From assembly GCF_000420865.1 (NCBI RefSeq), contig NZ_ATVT01000004.1:153718-217717 (forward strand): a stretch of DNA of 64,000 nt, in the 5' to 3' direction. The position numbers and the translations under genes were made by a program. The first letter of the stretch is position 1, and the number at the start of each line of letters is the position of its first letter. The notes under the pieces are model-generated. The model did not search any database and was not told the DNA's origin. It saw nothing but the letters and a program-made list of their open reading frames with translations. Shown in pieces: positions 52,307-60,815 of this stretch. The stretch comes from Butyrivibrio sp. XPD2006. GTDB lineage: Bacteria > Bacillota > Clostridia > Lachnospirales > Lachnospiraceae.

Positions 52307-53119
52307 TCAAATATTTCGAACTTTTTCAAGGCGCAAATGCAGTCTTTTCAAGTGTTCCAGCGTTTCTCTCCCGGAAATTTCTTTTCCAGAAAAATAATAT
52401 TCCGTGTTTTTCATCCACGACATTTCGTTTTCATCATCAAAAGACATATCTATATCTTGTGCCACTTCCAATGAAAGCACATCTGCAAGATGTCTTACCG
52501 TACCACTGTTCCCATCCACCAAAAGAGTTTCCTCTCCGAAATATTCCCTGTAGGACGGCTTAAAGTAATTAAAGTGGGTACAGCCCAGAACCAGCGCACA
52601 GTATTTTGCTTTATCAAAGGCTCCGAACTGGCTTGTGATGTACTCTTTTACCGCAGGAGTATCAAATTCCTCTCTCTCGGCGAACTCAACAAGCCTTGGC
52701 ATTGCAAGAAGATCAACTCTGTGATCCTCATCTACTCTGTGGAGCAGGTCTTTTAGCTTATCCTGTCTGATAGTGACCGGGGTCGCAATGACCATTATCC
52801 TCTTTTTCTCTGTTCCCTCTACTGCAGGCTTAACAGCCGGCTCCATTCCAAGGATCGGAATATCATAGTTTTTGCGAAGCTCCTTGATCGCCACACTGGT
52901 AGCCGTATTACAGGCTACAACTATTGCCTCTGCCCCCTTGTCTATAAGAAAGTCTGTTATCTTTGTGGCATAACCGACTATCTGCTCAGGAGACTTGGTG
53001 CCATATGGAACATTTTGTGTATCTGCATAAAAAATGAATTCCTGATTCGGAAGCTGATGGTATGCCTCATGCAAAACCGAAAGTCCTCCGATGCCGGAAT
53101 CAAAAATTCCTATCTTCAT
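52307..53119 (-). CDS. murI: Glutamate racemase
   Basis: A 270-residue cofactor-independent racemase making D-glutamate for peptidoglycan. The two catalytic cysteines are Cys70 (VVACNTATS) and Cys180 (LVLGCTHFNYF); DSGIGGLSVL at 7-16 is diagnostic. AGAGGAA precedes the start. It is divergent from the small unknown gene at 53151, only 31 bases away. Confidence 0.95.
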   Translation of the reverse strand: MKIGIFDSGIGGLSVLHEAYHQLPNQEFIFYADTQNVPYGTKSPEQIVGYATKITDFLIDKGAEAIVVACNTATSVAIKELRKNYDIPILGMEPAVKPAVEGTEKKRIMVIATPVTIRQDKLKDLLHRVDEDHRVDLLAMPRLVEFAEREEFDTPAVKEYITSQFGAFDKAKYCALVLGCTHFNYFKPSYREYFGEETLLVDGNSGTVRHLADVLSLEVAQDIDMSFDDENEMSWMKNTEYYFSGKEISGRETLEHLKRLHLRLEKVRNI

Positions 53120-53135
53120 ATTTCTTTTTCCTCTG

Positions 53136-53144
53136 TGTTACAAT
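53136..53144 (+). promoter_or_regulatory. Extended -10 promoter directly before a start codon
   Basis: TGT-TACAAT (TGn at 53136-53138, -10 at 53139-53144) is followed after 6 bases by ATG 53151, so transcription should begin at the A of the start codon. No -35 element or ribosome binding site is visible. Confidence 0.45.
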
Positions 53145-53150
53145 AAACTC

Positions 53151-53600
53151 ATGAGCGAAAAAATATTTGATGAACTTCAAAAATTATATGACAACTCAAA
53201 AGTTGGCGCGTTGGTTCAGGAGATATGCGAATACTACGCCACAAGAGCAGGCTATGAAGACAGTTCCTACGAGGATGAGATTGAACCTACAGAAATCGTA
53301 GAATCTGCCTATATCCTCTTTTGTCTCCAATCCAGAGAGCAGATTCTTGATGAATTTGCCCTGGTCAGGAAAAAGTACCCCGCACTCTATGAACCTGTCG
53401 GAAATTTCCACAACACCCTTCTGGTGAACATGGACTACTCCCGACTTGAAAGCGAATGCGCAACCAGGATTGCCGGCTACGCCAAGGACACCACAGAAAA
53501 AGAGGTTCTCTCTCACGTAGAAAGCTTAGCCCGTTCAAGCGAAAACCTCTCTGAAGGCCTTGATAAATTTTACAGCTGGCTCCATACAAGAAGCCGTTAA
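53151..53600 (+). CDS. Small acidic protein of unknown function
   Basis: A 149-residue soluble, mostly helical protein (MSEKIFDELQKLYDNSKVGA), which I do not recognise. Notable parts are the acidic SSYEDEIEPTEIVESAY and a hydrophobic-patterned middle, YPALYEPVGNFHNTLLVNMDYS. No signal peptide, metal site or enzyme motif is seen. ATG 53151 is chosen because upstream in-frame codons are antisense to murI and the extended -10 lies exactly 7 bases before it. The mRNA is probably leaderless. A terminator follows at once. It could be a regulatory or adaptor protein; this is a guess. Confidence 0.7.
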   Translation: MSEKIFDELQKLYDNSKVGALVQEICEYYATRAGYEDSSYEDEIEPTEIVESAYILFCLQSREQILDEFALVRKKYPALYEPVGNFHNTLLVNMDYSRLESECATRIAGYAKDTTEKEVLSHVESLARSSENLSEGLDKFYSWLHTRSR

Positions 53601-53634
53601 AACCACCGAGCTTATTCCGGTGGTTTTTATTTTT
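53599..53634. terminator. Bidirectional terminator between convergent genes
   Basis: AAAACCACCG/CGGTGGTTTT stem with a 9-base loop and T-rich flank on the plus strand. It ends the gene at 53151-53600 and lies at the end of the SH3 protein gene. Confidence 0.8.
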
Positions 53635-54400
53635 CCTTGAGATACTTCATGGATGCATAGACCTGCTGCCCGTCAACTTCCACAAGGGCCCAGTGTCCGT
53701 CCTCCGAAACGGCGATCCTCTTGAGTTCATCGCCCTCCGGAACAAGTCCCACTACAGTATCTTTGCTCTCAGAACTGGGAACGGAGCGGATATTTAACGT
53801 CGAAGCTCCGGTAACCACCACTGTGTCGTTCTTTTCAATAAATCCTGCAGGTATTGCAGGCGCTGCCACAGATGCCGGCGCCTCATCGGGATCAGGCGCA
53901 AAATATCTGTCATATACCTTAACCTTAAGTGCCATTGCGACAATCGCCAGAATTATTATTCCGGTGAGTATTGATGCAACGCGCACCACAAGGTTCATGT
54001 TGATACCGCCCTCGGCATCATCCTCGTCGTAACCGTCATCACCATCGTAGTCTTCATCATAATCCGGATCATCCTCCGACTCATAACGCTCCCTTGACGG
54101 TCTTCTTCTGGGTTCAGGATCCCTCTGTCTTCTCTCTTGTCTGGGTTCCCTTCGTTTTTCTCTTCTCTCTTCGACAGGCTCCTCTTTGTGAGGTCTATCC
54201 TCCTCCGGCTCCTTGCGGGGTTCTTTGGGCACATCTTCACCAAGCTCCTTGCGGCGCTGGAGAATATACTCCTCCCTCTCCTCAGCGTTCAGGAACTGGT
54301 ACGGATCCTCGATCTCGATGTTCATTGTATCCTGCGAAACAGGCTCCGGTGTTACAGCTTTATTCTTGTAGTCTTCAAAATTTGTAATCTTATCTGACAA
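53627..54400 (-). CDS. Membrane-anchored protein with extracellular SH3-like domain
   Basis: A 257-residue single-pass protein. The N-terminal 130 residues are cytoplasmic, highly charged and low-complexity (Glu/Arg/Pro-rich, then an Asp/Tyr/Glu run). One membrane helix spans about 133-157 (LVVRVASILTGIIILAIVAMAL), and the C terminus has a bacterial SH3 fold (ASTLNIRSVPSSESKDTVVG ... GHWALVEVDGQQVYASMKYL), which often binds peptidoglycan. It follows trxA by 38 bases but a strong terminator separates them. Its cytoplasmic tail could interact with nucleic acid or other proteins; unknown. Confidence 0.8.
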   Translation of the reverse strand: MSDKITNFEDYKNKAVTPEPVSQDTMNIEIEDPYQFLNAEEREEYILQRRKELGEDVPKEPRKEPEEDRPHKEEPVEERREKRREPRQERRQRDPEPRRRPSRERYESEDDPDYDEDYDGDDGYDEDDAEGGINMNLVVRVASILTGIIILAIVAMALKVKVYDRYFAPDPDEAPASVAAPAIPAGFIEKNDTVVVTGASTLNIRSVPSSESKDTVVGLVPEGDELKRIAVSEDGHWALVEVDGQQVYASMKYLKEK

Positions 54401-54420
54401 AACTCTTCCCCCGGTCTCCT

Positions 54421-54450
54421 TTAAAAAGTGCTGGCTTTTTAAGCCAGCAC
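54421..54450 (-). terminator. trxA terminator overlapping its own stop codon
   Basis: On the minus strand GTGCTGGCTT/AAGCCAGCAC followed by TTTTTAA. The trxA stop (54439-54441) lies in the loop and stem, so the last codons form part of the terminator. Confidence 0.8.
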
Positions 54451-54759
54451 CTTGTCAATTATTCCTTGTAATTTAGCTTTGTTCAGTGCTCCGACTGCTG
54501 TCTCCACAACCTCGCCGTTCTTGAAGAAAGCGAACATTGGGATTGACATTACTTTGTACTTCTGAGCGATATCAGGTGACTGATCAACATTGATCTTGCC
54601 AACCTTGAGTTCCCCTTCGTACTCCTCTGCGAACTCGTCGATCATCGGAGCCATCATCTTGCAGGGGCCGCACCAGTCTGCTGAAAAATCAACAAGCACC
54701 GGCAGTTTGCTCTTAAGCACTTCTTCTTCGAAATTCTGACTGTTTAATGTGTAGTCCAT
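54439..54759 (-). CDS. trxA: Thioredoxin
   Basis: A 106-residue thioredoxin with the redox site WCGPCK at 29-34 and the cis-proline MSIPMFAFF. It keeps cytoplasmic dithiols reduced and serves reductases such as the methionine sulfoxide reductase at the left of the window. It follows trmB by 5 bases and is probably cotranscribed with it. Confidence 0.96.
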   Translation of the reverse strand: MDYTLNSQNFEEEVLKSKLPVLVDFSADWCGPCKMMAPMIDEFAEEYEGELKVGKINVDQSPDIAQKYKVMSIPMFAFFKNGEVVETAVGALNKAKLQGIIDKVLA

Positions 54760-54764
54760 GTAAA

Positions 54765-55418
54765 TTACTCCCCTTTCTTTCTGCTGATTATATATTTGTA
54801 TATTGGGTTTCCTGCCTCCGAAAACCTCTCTTCATATTCTGTCATTACATTGCCCTTGTTCATGACCTCATCGTTGTGAAGGTCATAAGTCACGGCATCC
54901 AGTGTCCATCCTGCAGGCTCTATCTCATCCAGTGCAAACTGGAACAGGTCTTTATTGTCTGTCTTGAACTCGACAACTCCGTCAGGTACCAGTATCCGGT
55001 CATAGCGCTTCAAAAACTCTCTTGCCGGAAGCCTTCTCTTGGCGTGTCTGTCCTTGGGCCATGGGTCCGAGAAATTCAGGTATATCCTTCCGACCTCAGA
55101 TGGTGCGAACACTTCAGTGATGGTCTCAGCATCCATTCGGATGAAGATGATATTGGGTAAAAGAAGCTGTTCCTGCTTCTGTAAGGCTCTGAGGAGTACA
55201 CTTGAGTATTTCTCGATTCCAACGTAGTTGATATCGGGGTGAAGTGCTGCCATATCCATGAGGAATCTGCCCTTACCCATTCCTATCTCAATATGGATCT
55301 CGTTGTCATTTCCAAATACCTCTTTTTTCCAGAGGCCTTTTTTCTTTTCAGGATCCTTGATCGTAAAGTCTGAATCAGCTATTACTTCTCTTGATCCTGC
55401 TATGTTACGTAAACGCAT
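54765..55418 (-). CDS. trmB: tRNA (guanine46-N7)-methyltransferase
   Basis: A 217-residue methyltransferase that forms m7G46 in tRNA variable loops. SAM-binding IHIEIGMGKGRFLMDMA, then NYVGIEKYSSVL and the signature NFSDPWPKDRHAKRRL are clear. AGGAAG precedes the start. It is divergent from the D-Ala-D-Ala carboxypeptidase gene. Confidence 0.95.
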   Translation of the reverse strand: MRLRNIAGSREVIADSDFTIKDPEKKKGLWKKEVFGNDNEIHIEIGMGKGRFLMDMAALHPDINYVGIEKYSSVLLRALQKQEQLLLPNIIFIRMDAETITEVFAPSEVGRIYLNFSDPWPKDRHAKRRLPAREFLKRYDRILVPDGVVEFKTDNKDLFQFALDEIEPAGWTLDAVTYDLHNDEVMNKGNVMTEYEERFSEAGNPIYKYIISRKKGE

Positions 55419-55500
55419 TTTTCTTCCTGCCTGTGAATCTTATACTATGAATTTTACACCATTTGCTCGAAGTTTGGAAGTATTGTATTATAAGCATGTC

Positions 55501-56952
55501 ATGAAGCTTACATATACTAACATAAGAAGAAATTTAATATACAGATCCATTGTCGCAGCCCTCATTTTTCTCGTTCTGAGCTTGTCTGTCTGTGACACTG
55601 CTTGTGCTGCTACCGACTACGAAGAGGCAGCTCAATTGCGCAAAGAACTTCCCATTCAGTCCAACGAAATAAGCTCCTGGCCCCACGGCCCCGAGATAAC
55701 TGCAGAAGCAGCCATTGTCATGGAGGCCGGAACAGGTACCATCCTCTATGCCAAGAATATCAACGAAGAACTATATCCTGCCAGCACCACCAAGATCATG
55801 ACCTGCCTTTTGGCTGTTGAGAATGCAGGTCTTGCGGATGAGATCACTTTTTCCAATGAAGCCGTTTTCAGCGTTCCTCAGGGAGGCTCCAATATCGGAA
55901 TGGACGTCGGCCAGTCAATCACGCTTGAACAGGCTCTCTACGGTATCATGGTCGGCAGTGCAAATGAAGTAGCCAACGCCGTCGCCGAGCACGTAAGCGG
56001 AAGTATTTCAGCCTTTGTCGATCTTATGAATAAAAGAGCCAAGGAGCTTGGCTGCACCAATACCCACTTTTCAAATACCAACGGCCTTCAGGCGGATGAT
56101 CACTACACCAGTGTCTACGACCTTGCACTTATCTCAAAAGCCTTTTTTAGCAATGAGCTTCTCTGTAAAGTCGGAAACACCGCACGCTATCACTTTACAG
56201 CTTCCGACAACCAGCCTGATGACTTCTATCTCAACAACAAACACAAGCTCATCAGCGGCGAGATGTCCTATGAGGGGATCGTGGGCGGCAAGACCGGATA
56301 CACAGACCTTGCAAGAGAAACCCTGGTAACCTGTGCAGAAAAAGACGGCCTCAAGCTCATCTGCATCGTCTTCATGGAGGAGTCGCCGTCACAGTTTACT
56401 GACACTGTTACTCTTCTCAATTACGGTTTCAACAACTTTAAATCAATTAACGTAGCCGATTCAGACACAAGGTACATGCCCGATGACTCACTGTTCTTCG
56501 AGTCCGACAACGATGTGTTTGGCAGATCCGGAACCATATTAAAACTTGGAAAGAGCGACCAGATCATAATTCCCAAGACATCAACCATAGAAGATACCGA
56601 TTATGAGATACAATACGATCTCACCGATTCGGAAAAGAGCCAGTTCCCCACTGCAATCGCACGAGTTGCCTACAGCTTTAACGGCGCACCTATAGGAAAC
56701 GCTTACGTATGTTACTCATCAGCGGCAGGAATAAACTCAGCTGACAGCTCGGCTGCAGACAAGACCATATTCATAAATGTAAGGATTCTTCTTGCGATCG
56801 CAATTGCCATACTGATCCTTGCCACAATCATAGGTTCAATAACCGCTGCTGCCGTATCCGGCAAAAAGATATACAGCAAGTACGACAAGGTTCGCTACAA
56901 CCGCAGGAAAAAAGAATACAGACGCACGAAATTCAAATCAAAGAAATTTTAA
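55501..56952 (+). CDS. D-alanyl-D-alanine carboxypeptidase (penicillin-binding protein 5 type)
   Basis: A 483-residue exported serine peptidase that trims peptidoglycan stem peptides. Signal peptide about 1-36; SxxK is Ser95-Thr-Thr-Lys98 (YPASTTKIM), SxN is Ser153-Ala-Asn155, and KTG starts at Lys264 (GGKTGYTDLARE). A C-terminal membrane helix (about 420-445) replaces the usual amphipathic anchor, ending in a basic tail. I start at ATG 55501, which directly precedes the signal peptide; an ATG at 55447 adds residues that do not look like a signal peptide. A -10-like TATTAT at 55486-55491 lies very close to it and no ribosome binding site is seen. Confidence 0.9.
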   Translation: MKLTYTNIRRNLIYRSIVAALIFLVLSLSVCDTACAATDYEEAAQLRKELPIQSNEISSWPHGPEITAEAAIVMEAGTGTILYAKNINEELYPASTTKIMTCLLAVENAGLADEITFSNEAVFSVPQGGSNIGMDVGQSITLEQALYGIMVGSANEVANAVAEHVSGSISAFVDLMNKRAKELGCTNTHFSNTNGLQADDHYTSVYDLALISKAFFSNELLCKVGNTARYHFTASDNQPDDFYLNNKHKLISGEMSYEGIVGGKTGYTDLARETLVTCAEKDGLKLICIVFMEESPSQFTDTVTLLNYGFNNFKSINVADSDTRYMPDDSLFFESDNDVFGRSGTILKLGKSDQIIIPKTSTIEDTDYEIQYDLTDSEKSQFPTAIARVAYSFNGAPIGNAYVCYSSAAGINSADSSAADKTIFINVRILLAIAIAILILATIIGSITAAAVSGKKIYSKYDKVRYNRRKKEYRRTKFKSKKF

Positions 56953-56969
56953 GACTGTGAGGATAAAAA

Positions 56970-57788
56970 ATGATATATCAGGAATTTGACATCAAAGAAA
57001 AAGGCTCCCTTGAAGGAGCCAAGCTGACCGTATATATTCAGGAGTACGCAGAGACTCTCAATATCAAGGATCGTCCTCTTATCCTTATCTGTCCCGGAGG
57101 GGCATACGCCTACACTTCGGACAGAGAGGCAGAACCCATAGCCCTTTCATTTCTTGCCAAGGGCTATCATGCAGCTGTCCTTAGATACTCCTGCGCTCCT
57201 GCAGTCTTTCCGACAGCGCTTATGGAGCTTGGAAGATCAATTCTTCTTATAAGAGAACATGCAAAGGAATGGCACATTAAAGAGGACTCCATAGTCGTTC
57301 AGGGCTGCTCAGCCGGCGGACATCTCGCAGCAAGCTACGCATGCATGTGGATGAGCGACTTTTTATCTGAGGGCATGAACATAACCTATGCAGACAGAAT
57401 CAAGCTAAGACCAAACGGTCTCATGCTCTGTTATCCGGTTATCACTTCGGGGAAATTTGCTCACGAGGGTTCAATCCAGAACCTTCTTGGAGATAATTAT
57501 TTAGAGCTAAAAGAAATGATGTCCCTGGAAAACGCTGTCAACGAGCATGTTCCAAGGACATTCATATGGCATACATTTACAGATGGGGCTGTTCCGGTAG
57601 AGAACTCACTTCTGTTTGCAACTGCTCTTCGTGAGCACGGCATCAGTACTGAGCTCCATATATTCCCGGAAGGCTGTCACGGCCTTGCTCTGGCAAACGA
57701 GCTTACTGCTGGGAACGAGTTAAAAGAAATCGAACCTGTCGCAGAGCCGTGGATAGATCTTGCTACTACATGGATGAAGAAGTATTGA
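56970..57788 (+). CDS. Alpha/beta-hydrolase, acetyl esterase / BD-FAE-like
   Basis: A 272-residue cytoplasmic hydrolase. The oxyanion region LICPGGAYAYTSDREAEP and nucleophile elbow GCSAGGH (Ser at about 114) match the BD-FAE/acetyl-xylan-esterase group, with acid Asp in TDGAVPVENS and base His in EGCHGLAL. It could deacetylate imported xylo-oligosaccharides or other esters. It follows the carboxypeptidase by 17 bases with GAGGA upstream, and converges on the glutathione peroxidase gene 9 bases away. Confidence 0.88.
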   Translation: MIYQEFDIKEKGSLEGAKLTVYIQEYAETLNIKDRPLILICPGGAYAYTSDREAEPIALSFLAKGYHAAVLRYSCAPAVFPTALMELGRSILLIREHAKEWHIKEDSIVVQGCSAGGHLAASYACMWMSDFLSEGMNITYADRIKLRPNGLMLCYPVITSGKFAHEGSIQNLLGDNYLELKEMMSLENAVNEHVPRTFIWHTFTDGAVPVENSLLFATALREHGISTELHIFPEGCHGLALANELTAGNELKEIEPVAEPWIDLATTWMKKY

Positions 57789-57797
57789 TCCGCAGGA

Positions 57798-58340
57798 TTA
57801 CATAATTCCTTCTACGTATTCTGCTACCTTCTTCATATCAGCTGTGGGCTCAAAGCGGGCAACTACATTTCCCTCTCTGTCCACAACGAACTTTGTGAAA
57901 TTCCACTTGATCTCAGGATTATTCTTGTAATCCTTGTCGATCTTCTTGAGCATTACACCCATAGCAAGGGCTGCAGGGCCTTTTCCGAATCCCTCAAAGC
58001 CCTTCTGGCTCTTGAGGAACTTGTAAAGAGGAAGTGCACCTTCACCATTTACTTCTGATTTCTTCATCTGAGGGAACATTGTGTTGTAGTGAAGCTGACA
58101 GAACTCATGGATCTCCTCGTCAGTTCCGGGGGTCTGGCCTGCGAACTGATTGCAAGGAATATCAAGGATCTCAAGTCCCTTGTCGTGAAGCTTCTCATAC
58201 ATAGCCTCAATATCTTTATAGTGTGGGGTAAATCCGCATCCTGTTGCTGTATTTACAACAAGCACTACCTTACCTCTGTAATTTTCCATTGATACTTCAT
58301 TTCCCTGTGCATCTGTTACCGAATAATCATAAAAGCTCAT
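57798..58340 (-). CDS. Glutathione peroxidase family thiol peroxidase
   Basis: A 180-residue peroxidase. The peroxidatic Cys35 lies in VNTATGCGFTPHY, with the partner Gln in CNQFAGQ and Trp in IKWNFTKFVV forming the catalytic tetrad. It is a cysteine form, normally reduced by thioredoxin rather than glutathione in bacteria. ATG 58340 has a strong AAGGAGG; an upstream in-frame ATG lacks one. It would protect this anaerobe against peroxides. Confidence 0.93.
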   Translation of the reverse strand: MSFYDYSVTDAQGNEVSMENYRGKVVLVVNTATGCGFTPHYKDIEAMYEKLHDKGLEILDIPCNQFAGQTPGTDEEIHEFCQLHYNTMFPQMKKSEVNGEGALPLYKFLKSQKGFEGFGKGPAALAMGVMLKKIDKDYKNNPEIKWNFTKFVVDREGNVVARFEPTADMKKVAEYVEGIM

Positions 58341-58478
58341 GGTGAATCCTCCTTTTGAATTCCATAAACAACTATACAAACAAATCTATCTGAGCAAGCT
58401 CGATATATTTATTTGTATATATATCTGCTTGTCTCTGTATACAATCATATTGTGCGCAATCTAATTTGTCAATACCTG

Positions 58479-58507
58479 TTGCAAATATTTTTTTCTCCTC
58501 TTATCAT
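58479..58507 (+). promoter_or_regulatory. Promoter of a leaderless transcript
   Basis: TTGCAA (58479-58484), 17-base spacer, TATCAT (58502-58507), then 6 bases to ATG 58514. Predicted start of transcription coincides with the start codon. No ribosome binding site is present. Confidence 0.55.
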
Positions 58508-58513
58508 TAATGC

Positions 58514-59458
58514 ATGAATAACTACATTGTCTTTGACCTTGAGTGGAATCAGGGTGATGCGCCAGTTACCAGGGACGGCAAAACTCTCGTCTTTGAGATT
58601 GTTGAGATCGGCGCAGTCAAACTTAATGAAAACAGAGAAAAGATAGGTGAATTCTCACGGCTTATTAAGCCGCAGGTCCATCAGCACATGCACCGCATAA
58701 CCGGCAAGCTCATCCATCTCTCAATGGAGGATCTTGAAAGCGGCGAGAAATTTGAGGATGTTGCAAAAGAGTTCTTGGAATGGTGCGGAGAAGATCCCAA
58801 GTTCTGTACCTGGGGACCGCTGGACCTTACCGAATTCCAGCGCAATCTGGATTTCTTCGGTCAGCCTCTTTTATCTGACAGACCCCTTGCTTTTTACGAT
58901 GTCCAAAAGCTTTACAGTCTTGCCTATGACAACGGAAAATCCAGAAGGGGCCTTGAGTCTGCCATTGACGAGCTGGGCATCGAAAAAGATATTCCTTTTC
59001 ACAGAGCTCTGGCAGATGCGGAATATACAGCCAAGATCTTTAAGCGCCTCGGCGAAAAGGCTCTCAGTAAGATTTCTTTTGACACCTATGTCACACCCAA
59101 GACCAAGAAGCAGGAAATACGGATAATCTTCGACAACTACGAGAAGTACATCTCGCGTGAGTTTGCCAACAAAGAAGACATCCTTGAGAATATCGAGATC
59201 ATGAGCACCAGGTGTTATCTCTGTAAAAAGAACCTTAAGAGGGTAGTCAAGTGGTTTACCCCTAACGGCAAGCACTACTACGCTGTTGCATACTGCGAAA
59301 AGCACGGCTTCATGAAAGCCAAGGTTCGCATCAAAAAGGCTGAGAACGATAAACTCTATGTAGTTAAGACCTGCAGGTTCATCTCCACCGAAGACATGGA
59401 AGACCTGAAAAAGAAACATCGCAAGATCAAAAAGAGACAGAAAGATAAGGACGACTGA
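58514..59458 (+). CDS. DEDD-type 3'-5' exonuclease with C-terminal cysteine-rich domain
   Basis: A 314-residue protein. Residues 1 to about 180 form a DnaQ/KapD-like exonuclease: Asp8 and Glu10 (FDLEWN), then a middle Asp in WGPLDLTEF and HRALADAEYTAK as the ExoIII motif. The C-terminal about 130 residues hold CYLCKKN and YCEKHGF, which may bind zinc, followed by a Lys-rich tail. It probably degrades RNA or single-stranded DNA. It heads a plus-strand group with the Nudix hydrolase (2-base gap) and the YlmH-type protein. No ribosome binding site precedes its ATG. Confidence 0.88.
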   Translation: MNNYIVFDLEWNQGDAPVTRDGKTLVFEIVEIGAVKLNENREKIGEFSRLIKPQVHQHMHRITGKLIHLSMEDLESGEKFEDVAKEFLEWCGEDPKFCTWGPLDLTEFQRNLDFFGQPLLSDRPLAFYDVQKLYSLAYDNGKSRRGLESAIDELGIEKDIPFHRALADAEYTAKIFKRLGEKALSKISFDTYVTPKTKKQEIRIIFDNYEKYISREFANKEDILENIEIMSTRCYLCKKNLKRVVKWFTPNGKHYYAVAYCEKHGFMKAKVRIKKAENDKLYVVKTCRFISTEDMEDLKKKHRKIKKRQKDKDD

Positions 59459-59460
59459 AC

Positions 59461-59961
59461 ATGGAGTTTCAGCTTACAACCCTGTGCTATATCGAACGAG
59501 ATGATGAATATCTCATGATGCACAGGATTTCCAAGAAAAATGATATCAACAAGGACAAATGGATCGGAGTCGGCGGCCACTTTGAAGGCACTGAAAGCCC
59601 CGAGGAATGTGTAAAGAGAGAAGTCTTTGAGGAAACAGGCTTTGACATTCCTCTTGAGGACTTTGCCTATAGGGCCGTCATTACCTTTGTCTCCGACAAG
59701 GGTGACTATGAGCTGATGAGTCTTTTTACCGCCAAATGGCCCGGCGGTGAACCCAAAGAATGCAATGAAGGCAAGCTTGAATGGGTAAACAAAAAAGCTG
59801 TTTATAACCTTAACCTCTGGGAAGGCGACAAAATATTCTTCAAGCAGCTTGAAGAGAGCCGGGATTTCTTTTCCCTGAAAATGGCCTATGACAAAGAGGA
59901 TAATCTAAGGCTTGCGATCCTTAACGGAAAGGAGCTTTCACTTGGAAGAAAAGAGTTATGA
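59461..59961 (+). CDS. Nudix hydrolase (8-oxo-dGTP diphosphatase-like)
   Basis: A 166-residue Nudix protein with the full box GGHFEGTESPEECVKREVFEETGFD, split here as G39 to G60 with the REVFEETG core. It would hydrolyse a nucleoside diphosphate derivative such as 8-oxo-dGTP. It begins 2 bases after the exonuclease stop and overlaps the next start by 20 bases, so all three are coupled. A longer C terminus (about 125-166) is charged and unassigned. Confidence 0.9.
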   Translation: MEFQLTTLCYIERDDEYLMMHRISKKNDINKDKWIGVGGHFEGTESPEECVKREVFEETGFDIPLEDFAYRAVITFVSDKGDYELMSLFTAKWPGGEPKECNEGKLEWVNKKAVYNLNLWEGDKIFFKQLEESRDFFSLKMAYDKEDNLRLAILNGKELSLGRKEL

Positions 59962-60751
59962 GTTCCTTGCGGGGAGGATCAGAGATCTGGCGAACAGAGC
60001 CTATCAGAACGGTTTTGTTACTCACACGGACTTTCTATCACTCTCTGAACTTTCGCATTTCTACAGGATGCTCTCTTCAGAGGGAGTTCCATCAAATGTG
60101 CATGAATACTGTGGCGCCGCTTTTTGTATCTACGGCGGCTTTGATGATGCCGAGAGGGCTATGGTGTGCTTCCTCCCTGATTATATGGATGAAGAGACCT
60201 TCCTCGCCTCGGAAAAGGCTGAGCAGACGGTGCTCGCCTGCGTGCATATCACTCCACTAAACAACAAGTTTTCGGATGACTTAAACCACAGGGATTATCT
60301 GGGAGCTCTTATGAATCTTGGAATAGAGCGCGATCAGATAGGTGACATCCTGACCGGCGATAAAGAAGCTTATATCTTTGCCACAATCGAGATTGCCGAG
60401 ATGATCTGCAAAGAGCTGGTGAGGATCAGGCACACCTCAGTAAAATGCGAAAAGGTAAGCTCAGCTGACTGCAATATCCGGCCCACATATGAAGAGGTAA
60501 GCGGAAGTGTCGCCTCCGAGAGAACTGATGCGATCATTGCTTTCGTCTATCACCTTTCAAGAAGCGAAGCCCAGAAGCTTATAGAGAGCGAGATGGTATT
60601 CATCGATGGACGTACTGCCTATAGCGGCGGTTATGACTTAAAGGTCGGAAGCCGGGTATCAGTAAGAGGACACGGCAAGTTTATATATGACGGTCCTTCC
60701 GGTACCACAAGGAAGGGAAGGCTCTTTGTTAGCGCTAGGAAATTTGTATAA
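59942..60751 (+). CDS. YlmH-type S4-domain RNA-binding protein
   Basis: A 269-residue protein of the YlmH family with an N-terminal part of the YlmH type (about 1-170) and a C-terminal S4 domain (SRSEAQKLIESEMVFIDGRTAY, then VGSRVSVRGHGKFIYDG). YlmH associates with ribosomal quality control and cell division regions in other Firmicutes. I chose a TTG start at 59942 because AAAGGAG lies 7 bases upstream; another TTG 30 bases earlier has no proper site. It overlaps the Nudix gene by 20 bases. Together with rqcP in this window it adds a second S4 protein of the ribosome rescue type. Confidence 0.85.
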   Translation: MEEKSYEFLAGRIRDLANRAYQNGFVTHTDFLSLSELSHFYRMLSSEGVPSNVHEYCGAAFCIYGGFDDAERAMVCFLPDYMDEETFLASEKAEQTVLACVHITPLNNKFSDDLNHRDYLGALMNLGIERDQIGDILTGDKEAYIFATIEIAEMICKELVRIRHTSVKCEKVSSADCNIRPTYEEVSGSVASERTDAIIAFVYHLSRSEAQKLIESEMVFIDGRTAYSGGYDLKVGSRVSVRGHGKFIYDGPSGTTRKGRLFVSARKFV

Positions 60752-60761
60752 TGTAAGAAAG

Positions 60762-60806
60762 AAAAACGCCACCACTTCAACTCTTGAAGTGATGGCGTTT
60801 ATTTTA
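60762..60806. terminator. Bidirectional terminator between convergent genes
   Basis: AACGCCACCACTTCAA/TTGAAGTGATGGCGTT stem (16 bp with mismatches) and a 3-base loop, A- and T-rich on both sides. It ends the YlmH-type gene and the clostripain-family gene. Confidence 0.85.
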
Positions 60807-60815
60807 CCCTATCAA

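Noticed and set aside
54094..54397. Plus-strand frames opposite the SH3 protein gene
   Set aside because: They mirror the Glu/Arg-rich low-complexity region of the real gene and lack start signals.
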